Shown here one piece after another: positions 6,901-14,441 of a stretch of DNA of 14,441 bases. The notes under the pieces were generated by a model that did no database searches, was not told where the DNA came from, and saw nothing but the letters and a program-made list of their open reading frames with translations. Where the stretch lies: the NCBI GenBank assembly GCA_044338255.1, contig JBIILZ010000101.1, positions 1 to 14,441 on the forward strand, in the 5' to 3' direction. The DNA comes from CAIUVD01 sp044338255. GTDB lineage: Bacteria; Planctomycetota; UBA11346. Every line of letters starts with the position of its first letter. Within the stretch, counting starts at the first letter, position 1. The position numbers and the translations under genes were made by a program.

Positions 6901-8556
6901 ATGGCTGCGCTACGCGGACCCCTCACCGAGCCAGCTCGTCAAGTCAGCCTATTGCGGCTGCTGCTGACCGCCCTGGCGCTGGCCGTACTGACCTTCGGCG
7001 CCGAGAACCGTCAAGAAACACTGGCCCCCGAGACCGTCGCTAACGCCCGTTGGCTGCTGTTGGGGGTTGGCGTGATCGCGGGGATCCTCGCAGCCCTGGT
7101 ACATTGGACGCGGTATCGCTGGCAGCTCATCCTGCATCTGATCTTCGACCTGCTGTGGGTTGGAATCTTCATCTATCTCACGGGCGGAGTGGCTTCACCA
7201 GCGGTCCTGTTGCTGTTCGCGGTGGTCCTCATCGCCAACCTCGCCTTGCCCGGCGTGGCCCTGTTCGTGATGCCTGCCTTGGCCTCCTTGGTGATGGCCG
7301 GCAGCGCAACCTTGTATCTGGCCCAGGCCTCGCCCTTCCCCAGCGAATTCCTCGCCCGCTATCCGGCACTCCTCGATACCAACCGCATCCTCGGCAATCT
7401 GGCGGTGCAGACCGGCGGCTTCTTCGTCGTCGATCTGCTCGCGCAATTGCTGACCCGGCGCCTGCGCGAGCAGCAATTCTTCACTGAGGAGCTCCTCGAT
7501 CAGCTGGGTGAAGGCGTTATCGCCATTGATCGCCATGGGATGCTCATCTATCTCAACGGCGAGGCCGAACGGCTGCTGCATCTGCCCTCGCAATGCCGGG
7601 GATTGCCGGCCGGTACCGCCCTCGCCGGAGAGCACGTGGCGGTGGTCCGGGAACTGGCGCTCGATCCCACCCTCCCCCAACTGCGACGTCTGCTCGCCCC
7701 CAATGGTCGACATCTGGTGGTGCGCGCCACCCGGCTCAAAGGGCGCAACGGGGTGATGGTCGGCAGAACCATCCTCATCGCCGACGAGACCCGCCTGCGC
7801 GTGCTCGAAGAAAACGCCCAGCGTTCCGAGCACTTGTCCGCGCTCGGCGAAATGGCCGCCGGCATCGCCCACGAAGTCCGCAACCCCCTGACCAGCTTAC
7901 GCGGCTGTGCCCAGGAACTGGAAGAGATGAATCGCAGCTCGGGAAATCCCGATGCCGCCGCGCTCGCCAGCATCCTGGTCACCGAATCGGATCGCTTGGC
8001 GCGCATCGTCAGCGACTTCCTGGCGCTCTCGCGGATGCGGGCGCCACAACGCGAGCCGCTCGACCTCGAAGCCCTGCTCGAAGAGTTGAAGTACCTGACC
8101 CGTCTGCGTCGCGACTTGCCCGAGGATGTCGCGGTCGTGGTCACTCTCGCCGACGACACGCCCTCGGTCCTGGCCGATGCCGATCAGATTCGCCAGGTAC
8201 TGCAGAATCTCGTGAACAACAGTCTGGATGCCATGCGCACGGTCGAGAACCCCTGCGTCTCGGTGAGCGCCGAACGCGCCAGCGATGACAATCCCCTGGG
8301 CATGCCAGCGGTGGTGATCGAGGTCTTCGACAATGGCTGCGGTATTCCCGTCGAGCTCCAGCAGCGCGTGTTCACCCCGTTCTTCAGTACCAAACCGCAA
8401 GGCACCGGCCTGGGCCTGTCACTGGTCAATCGCATCGTCCGCGAACACGAAGGCATCCTCGAACTGGGCAGCACCCCGGGCACAGGTACCTGCATCACGA
8501 TCTACCTGCCCGCCCATTCCCAGACGCGTGCTTACAGCCGGGCACTGGGAAAATAA
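6901..8556 (+). CDS. PilS/NtrY-like membrane sensor histidine kinase
   Basis: Two-component sensor kinase of 551 aa. Six hydrophobic helices (about 15-33, 50-68, 75-93, 99-118, 119-141, 163-182) with little between them form a membrane sensor like that of PilS. A PAS domain follows (about 195-300, beginning ELLDQLGEGVIAIDRHG). The HisKA domain has GIAHEVRNPL with phospho-acceptor H324. The ATPase domain shows the N box (NLVNNSLDAM, N436-N440), the G1 box (DNGCGIP, D477), the F box (FTPFFSTK) and the G2 box (GTGLGLSL, 501-508). All catalytic residues are present. The gene is 16 nt after pilC and probably cotranscribed. PilS normally works with PilR to activate sigma54-dependent pilin transcription, but no regulator gene follows; the next gene is convergent. 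The fine PilS assignment rests on topology and context. Confidence 0.85.
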   Translation: MAALRGPLTEPARQVSLLRLLLTALALAVLTFGAENRQETLAPETVANARWLLLGVGVIAGILAALVHWTRYRWQLILHLIFDLLWVGIFIYLTGGVASPAVLLLFAVVLIANLALPGVALFVMPALASLVMAGSATLYLAQASPFPSEFLARYPALLDTNRILGNLAVQTGGFFVVDLLAQLLTRRLREQQFFTEELLDQLGEGVIAIDRHGMLIYLNGEAERLLHLPSQCRGLPAGTALAGEHVAVVRELALDPTLPQLRRLLAPNGRHLVVRATRLKGRNGVMVGRTILIADETRLRVLEENAQRSEHLSALGEMAAGIAHEVRNPLTSLRGCAQELEEMNRSSGNPDAAALASILVTESDRLARIVSDFLALSRMRAPQREPLDLEALLEELKYLTRLRRDLPEDVAVVVTLADDTPSVLADADQIRQVLQNLVNNSLDAMRTVENPCVSVSAERASDDNPLGMPAVVIEVFDNGCGIPVELQQRVFTPFFSTKPQGTGLGLSLVNRIVREHEGILELGSTPGTGTCITIYLPAHSQTRAYSRALGK

Positions 8557-8560
8557 CTGC

Positions 8561-10819
8561 TCAGGTGTGCGGCTTGTCCAAGCCGTGAATGGTCTTCTCC
8601 CAGTAATGCGGGCGCACGATGGCCTGCCACAGACCCTTCCAGGCGGCGATACTGATCAGGAACCAATACCCCGGCAGGAGCAAGGCCGGCAACCACACGC
8701 CGCGCTGTCCAGGACGACGGCCCGCCAAGCCACAGATGACGATGAAGGCGGCATTACCCGCCAGGAGCACCGCCGAGGCGATGAACAGCACCTGCGATGC
8801 CGGCCCGAAAAACGAGTCCTCCATCGGCCCGGCGAACCACATCGGCCAGCTGTAGCGTTCGTTGGCATAGTCGCGTTCAGCGAGCAGGGCCCAAAGCGGA
8901 TAGCCATTATACCAATCGATGCCGACCAGGGTCGCGTAGACCGTGGCATAGATCCACAGCACGAGATTGGTGCCCGCCAGCAGCGGCACGAAGAGCACCG
9001 ATAACAGGAAGCCCCATACGGCCCAGGGTCCCAGGCGATTAGCCAGCCATAACGGACGCCGACCCCAGACCACGTGAGTCACGAAATAGCCCTTCAACCA
9101 CCGGCTGCGCTGGCGGATCCAGTTGCCGGTGACGCTATTGGCCTCTTCCCAGGTCGTCGAATCAAGCAATTCGGTGCGATGGCCGAGCAGGTGCAGGCGC
9201 ACGCCCAGATCGCAATCCTCGGTGACGTTGAAAGGATCCCAACCGCCCAGTTCGCGCAGCACCTCGGCACGGAAGTGATTGCTCGTGCCGCCCAGGGGGA
9301 TGGGCACCTGCAGGCGCGCCAGACCCGGGAGGTAGCGACGGAACCACACATTGTATTCCATCGCGAACCACCGCGTCAGAAGGTTCTGGCGATGGTTGTG
9401 ATAGGCGAGCTGCGCCTGCAGGCAGGCGGTGCGCCGCGGCAGGCACTGGAAGGCGAGCACGGCCTGCTTGAGCTGATCCGTCTCTGGACGGTCCTCGGCA
9501 TCGAAGATCACCAAAAATTCACCCTTGGCGCGGGCCAGGCCATGATTGCAGGCACGGGGTTTGGTCTTGGGCTGGGCATGTGGCACTACCAACAATTCGG
9601 CCCACGCCGGTATGCCACCCTGGGCGTTGAATACCGCCATGAGTGCGTCGCGGGTGGAAGGGTCGTCAGCTTCGAGGAGGAATTTCACGTCAAGCTTGTC
9701 GCGTGGATAATCGAGCCGTTCGAGACTGACGAGGATGTTGCGGGCGACATTCACCTCGCGATACAACGGCACCAGGACGGTATACATCGGCCAGCCGGTG
9801 GCGGGCATGGTCAGATCAGCACTGTGCAGGCCGCGCTTGCCGCCAAGCATCAGGGCCAGCAAGCGGAAGGCGATCGCCCCGAGGTAGACCGTGCATAAGA
9901 GCCCGGTGATGATGCCAACACCGATCAATGGATCGTAGAGCACGAGATAGAGCACGCTCACCGCCAGCGCGCTCATCCAGGCCTCCTGCGTGATCGGCAA
10001 CTGCTCGACTGCTCGAGTCCGGCGCCAGAGACCGTATCCCGTGACCAGTACCGCAGCCCCGGCGGCACCGCTGAGAAACGCCAGGGGATCGCCGAGCCAC
10101 GCCAGACCGTTGCCGACGCCATGCACCCGGCAAGCCACGAGACCACTGGCCAGCGCTAGCAACGCGGCCACCACCAACCATTGCCAAGAGAGGGTCTTGA
10201 AAGCACAGGTCTGGCGGTGATTGGCGATATACTCGATGGTCAATGGATCCCTTCCGTTGACGTCGGCGGGGATGACGATCGGCTCCTTGGCCAAGTTCGG
10301 ACGTGATTCGATGGCCTTTTCAACGATGTTTTTTTCATCGATGACTTTTTCAGATGCGTCCTCCTGCGCATCCACTGCCCAGCCGGCGCGGCAGCGGGCA
10401 GGCGGAATGATCTCAGCCTGCCGACGGTCGCCTTCGACATGGGCGAGGCGAATCTGCCAGACTCCGTCCTGACCGGTGAAGGCTGCCGCCACCCGCTCAC
10501 CCCATTCGATGAGCGCGACGGCTCCGTCACTGGCCTCGGCAAAGCCCAGGCCGTCGAGATCGGCGGGGCCCGCGAGGCGATAGGCATCGAGGTGCACGAT
10601 TTTCGTAGGGCCTTCATACTGATGCATGAGCGTGAAGGTCGGACTGGTGACGGTCGTTTCGCCGTCGTTCAAGACTGCAACTAGCGCCTTGGTGAAAGTC
10701 GTCTTGCCGGTTCCGAGCGGGCCATCGAGCAGGATGACATCGCCGATGGCCACGTCTTTCGCCACGCGCCGCGCAAAATCACGGGTGGCTTCGAGATTCG
10801 ACAGCAAAAACGTAGACAT
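8561..10819 (-). CDS. Fusion of TsaE (t6A synthesis ATPase) with a membrane family 2 glycosyltransferase
   Basis: One uninterrupted ORF of 752 aa. Residues 1-140 are TsaE: Walker A GPLGTGKTT (33-41), SPTFTLMHQYEG (59-70), HLDAYRL (76-82) and IEWGER (104-109). TsaE energises the TsaB/TsaD complex that makes N6-threonylcarbamoyl-adenosine in tRNA. Residues 141-208 are a charged linker. Four membrane segments follow (about 211-230, 245-265, 283-300, 302-327). The glycosyltransferase domain (about 344-575) has LEADD (382-386), the metal-binding DAED (440-443), TED (533-535) and QRSRW (570-574), the QxxRW of processive GT2 enzymes. Three or four more membrane segments run to 731. The layout resembles XagB or cellulose-synthase-like polysaccharide synthases. 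The start is the ATG where TsaE homology begins; ATG 10837 and TTG 10879 are alternatives. Both halves look catalytically intact. Confidence 0.85.
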   Translation of the reverse strand: MSTFLLSNLEATRDFARRVAKDVAIGDVILLDGPLGTGKTTFTKALVAVLNDGETTVTSPTFTLMHQYEGPTKIVHLDAYRLAGPADLDGLGFAEASDGAVALIEWGERVAAAFTGQDGVWQIRLAHVEGDRRQAEIIPPARCRAGWAVDAQEDASEKVIDEKNIVEKAIESRPNLAKEPIVIPADVNGRDPLTIEYIANHRQTCAFKTLSWQWLVVAALLALASGLVACRVHGVGNGLAWLGDPLAFLSGAAGAAVLVTGYGLWRRTRAVEQLPITQEAWMSALAVSVLYLVLYDPLIGVGIITGLLCTVYLGAIAFRLLALMLGGKRGLHSADLTMPATGWPMYTVLVPLYREVNVARNILVSLERLDYPRDKLDVKFLLEADDPSTRDALMAVFNAQGGIPAWAELLVVPHAQPKTKPRACNHGLARAKGEFLVIFDAEDRPETDQLKQAVLAFQCLPRRTACLQAQLAYHNHRQNLLTRWFAMEYNVWFRRYLPGLARLQVPIPLGGTSNHFRAEVLRELGGWDPFNVTEDCDLGVRLHLLGHRTELLDSTTWEEANSVTGNWIRQRSRWLKGYFVTHVVWGRRPLWLANRLGPWAVWGFLLSVLFVPLLAGTNLVLWIYATVYATLVGIDWYNGYPLWALLAERDYANERYSWPMWFAGPMEDSFFGPASQVLFIASAVLLAGNAAFIVICGLAGRRPGQRGVWLPALLLPGYWFLISIAAWKGLWQAIVRPHYWEKTIHGLDKPHT
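10241..10255 (-). promoter_or_regulatory. Possible internal translation start for the glycosyltransferase half
   Basis: In the linker, an in-frame TTG (10243-10241, Leu193) is preceded on the minus strand by GGAAGGGATCCA, placing AAGGG 5 nt before the codon. Starting there would give a 560-residue protein holding all membrane and transferase segments but not TsaE. No ATG is available between the two domains. Weak evidence, stated because it bears on whether the fusion is obligatory. Confidence 0.25.
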
Positions 10820-10898
10820 GGAGCGGACGGTGGTCATCGATGGCCGGGGAGCAAGGGGATGTGCAACCTCGTACGTCAAAGCGCCTCACGCGTTGTCC

Positions 10899-10927
10899 TT
10901 GACCTGCCATGCGCGACCCACGATAGA
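10899..10927 (+). promoter_or_regulatory. Candidate promoter for the riboswitch-gcvP transcript
   Basis: TTGACC (10899-10904) is 17 nt from GATAGA (10922-10927). The -35 box is good and the -10 box poor. The predicted start near 10934 falls just inside the first pairing segment of the riboswitch leader (10932), so the real start may be a few bases earlier. Confidence 0.4.
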
Positions 10928-10931
10928 ACCC

Positions 10932-11112
10932 GCCGAATGACGGTGGTGGGAGAAGTCCGATCTCGGCTGGATCATCCAGCCGAGGACCAGGATGCCGAAG
11001 GAGTCACGCTCTCAGGCCAAAGGACCATCACCCGACGGCACCCTGGAAAATGACTGCGGCGCATGTGCCGCAGCATGCCGACGGAGTCACGCTCTCAGGC
11101 CACCAGACAGGG
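10932..11112 (+). ncRNA. Tandem glycine riboswitch (two aptamers)
   Basis: Two aptamers share a 28-nt core with one mismatch (10992-11019 and 11075-11102), including GCCGA-A/C-GGAGTCACG and CTCTCAGGCCA, the hallmark glycine-binding sequence. Aptamer 1: P1 GGTGGTGG (10942-10949) with CCATCACC (11025-11032), and a 9-bp arm CTCGGCTGG/CCAGCCGAG (10962-10970, 10976-10984). Aptamer 2: P1 CCCTG (11041-11045) with CAGGG (11108-11112), and a 7-bp arm CTGCGGC/GCCGCAG (11054-11060, 11067-11073). The linker is 8 nt. The leader can pair GCCG (10932-10935) with linker CGGC (11036-11039), forming the kink-turn known in this class. It lies directly upstream of gcvP, the classical target, where it senses glycine and turns on glycine breakdown. 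Confidence 0.95.
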
Positions 11113-11136
11113 CCCCGCCTCATTTCGCCGGAGCCC
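11110..11136 (+). promoter_or_regulatory. Putative expression platform: ribosome-site sequestering hairpin
   Basis: GGGC (11110-11113) can pair with GCCC (11133-11136), and CCG (11115-11117) with CGG (11129-11131), covering the GGAG ribosome site (11130-11133) of gcvP. GGG 11110-11112 is also the 3' strand of aptamer 2 P1, so the two pairings exclude each other. The predicted logic is translational ON: glycine closes P1 and frees the ribosome site. There is no T-run here, which argues against a transcription terminator. Confidence 0.55.
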
Positions 11137-11140
11137 CCTC

Positions 11141-13978
<2,838 letters not shown>

Positions 13979-13981
13979 GCT

Positions 13982-14034
13982 CACAAAAAAAATACCCCCA
14001 CGGGAGCCTGCTCCCGCGGCGGTATTTTTTTGTG
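13982..14034. terminator. Strong bidirectional terminator after gcvP
   Basis: The core stem CGGGAG (14001-14006) / CTCCCG (14011-14016) has a 4-nt loop. It is extended by TACC (13993-13996) / GGTA (14021-14024), with an A-run (13985-13992) facing a T-run (14025-14031) and CAC/GTG outside. A T-run follows the stem on both strands. It starts 4 nt after the gcvP stop codon. Confidence 0.93.
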
Positions 14035-14057
14035 TGCCGGTCACGGCGCACAAAAAG

Positions 14058-14135
14058 GAGAGCCCGAGAGGGCGGACGTAAAAGAGAGCCCGAGAGGGCG
14101 GACGTAAAAGAGAGCCCGAGAGGGCGGACGTAAAA
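14058..14135. repeat. 26-bp tandem repeat, three copies plus a partial fourth
   Basis: Three identical 26-nt units (14058-14083, 14084-14109, 14110-14135) follow one another with no spacer. Each holds GCCC-GAGA-GGGC, a 4-bp stem with a GNRA-type tetraloop, followed by GGACGTAAAA. The first 17 nt of a fourth unit form the start of the 109-nt repeat at 14136. With no spacers this is not a CRISPR array. Confidence 0.92.
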
Positions 14136-14244
14136 GAGAGCCCGAGAGGGCGCAGCCCTTTCGGGTCGGGGTCCAGGGGGTGAAACCCCCTGGGGCGAGC
14201 GCAACGCGCGATGCCGGGGTAGCCCGAAGGGGGCGACTCCGCAG
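14136..14244. repeat. 109-bp hairpin-rich direct repeat, copy 1
   Basis: Matches 14333-14441 over all 109 nt with a single difference (G14168 versus A14365). It contains a chain of small hairpins: GCCC-GAGA-GGGC, CCC-TTTC-GGG, the 9-bp CCAGGGGGT/ACCCCCTGG (14173-14181, 14185-14193) with a GAA loop, and CCC-GAA-GGG. ORFs running through it on the minus strand are low-complexity products of the repeat and are not called. Confidence 0.92.
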
Positions 14245-14303
14245 GGGCGATACAATCCGGCGCGGTGAGGAGCAAAGCGACGACCCCGTCGGTTGATCGC
14301 CCC
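14244..14303. repeat. Long imperfect inverted repeat between the 109-bp copies
   Basis: GGGGCGAT (14244-14251) pairs with ATCGCCCC (14296-14303), and just inside CAATC can pair with GGTTG. The 60-nt segment would fold into one extended stem-loop. Together with the 109-bp repeat it makes a unit with a 197-nt period. Confidence 0.6.
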
Positions 14304-14332
14304 GAAGGACAAGCCCCCCTTCGAAACAAAGA

Positions 14333-14441
14333 GAGAGCCCGAGAGGGCGCAGCCCTTTCGGGTCAGGGTCCAGGGGGTGAAACCCCCTGGGGCGAGCGCA
14401 ACGCGCGATGCCGGGGTAGCCCGAAGGGGGCGACTCCGCAG
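14333..14441. repeat. 109-bp hairpin-rich direct repeat, copy 2 (reaches the window edge)
   Basis: Second copy of the 109-nt repeat, offset by 197 nt. It runs exactly to the last base, so the array may continue beyond the window. The whole stretch 14035-14441 holds no supportable gene. Confidence 0.92.

Noticed and set aside
9074..9898. 274-aa plus-strand ORF opposite the glycosyltransferase
   Set aside because: Antisense shadow of a gene with clear GT2 motifs; no ribosome site and no recognisable fold.
11063..11140. Upstream in-frame start for gcvP
   Set aside because: It lies inside aptamer 2 of the glycine riboswitch, and the extra residues translate riboswitch sequence.
14058..14153. 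CRISPR array
   Set aside because: The repeats are directly adjacent without spacers, only 26 nt long, and no cas genes are present.

Overview
The window is GC-rich bacterial chromosome, apparently from a Gram-negative-type organism. It carries PRPP synthase, a CTC-type L25, a type IV pilus/type II secretion inner-membrane protein, a PilS-like kinase and single-chain glycine decarboxylase. Shine-Dalgarno sites are often weak. A PVC-superphylum or similar lineage is possible, but nothing here fixes the taxonomy. No rRNA, tRNA, CRISPR array, transposase or phage gene was seen.

Left part (1-4700). A minus-strand unknown gene with a pentapeptide repeat (87-461) is followed by prs and rplY. These two form a common bacterial pair, closed here by a strong intrinsic terminator with a UACG tetraloop. 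tatD and a divergent recX-like gene follow on the plus strand. A perfect hairpin then separates recX from a small convergent minus-strand gene (4499-4723), whose 3' end abuts a possible MITE-like element of about 90 bp.

Middle (4900-8560). A lysine-rich 195-aa orphan gene ends at a long perfect hairpin. A good promoter (TTGCCA-17-TATACT) then drives a pilC/gspF gene, followed 16 nt later by a PilS/NtrY-like membrane histidine kinase. No response regulator is present. The kinase converges with the next gene with only 4 nt between them.

Right part (8561-14441). On the minus strand, one uninterrupted ORF joins a complete TsaE ATPase (tRNA t6A synthesis) to a multi-pass, processive-type family 2 glycosyltransferase. 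Divergent from it, gcvP is preceded by a well-formed tandem glycine riboswitch. The sequence supports a leader-linker kink-turn and a hairpin that could hide the gcvP ribosome-binding site unless aptamer 2 is closed, which would make it a glycine-induced translational ON switch. After gcvP comes a strong bidirectional terminator, then about 400 nt of noncoding, hairpin-rich repeats: a 26-nt unit three and a half times, and a 109-nt unit twice, running off the window edge.

The most unusual items are the TsaE-glycosyltransferase fusion, the folded structure of the riboswitch, and the modular repeat array at the right edge.
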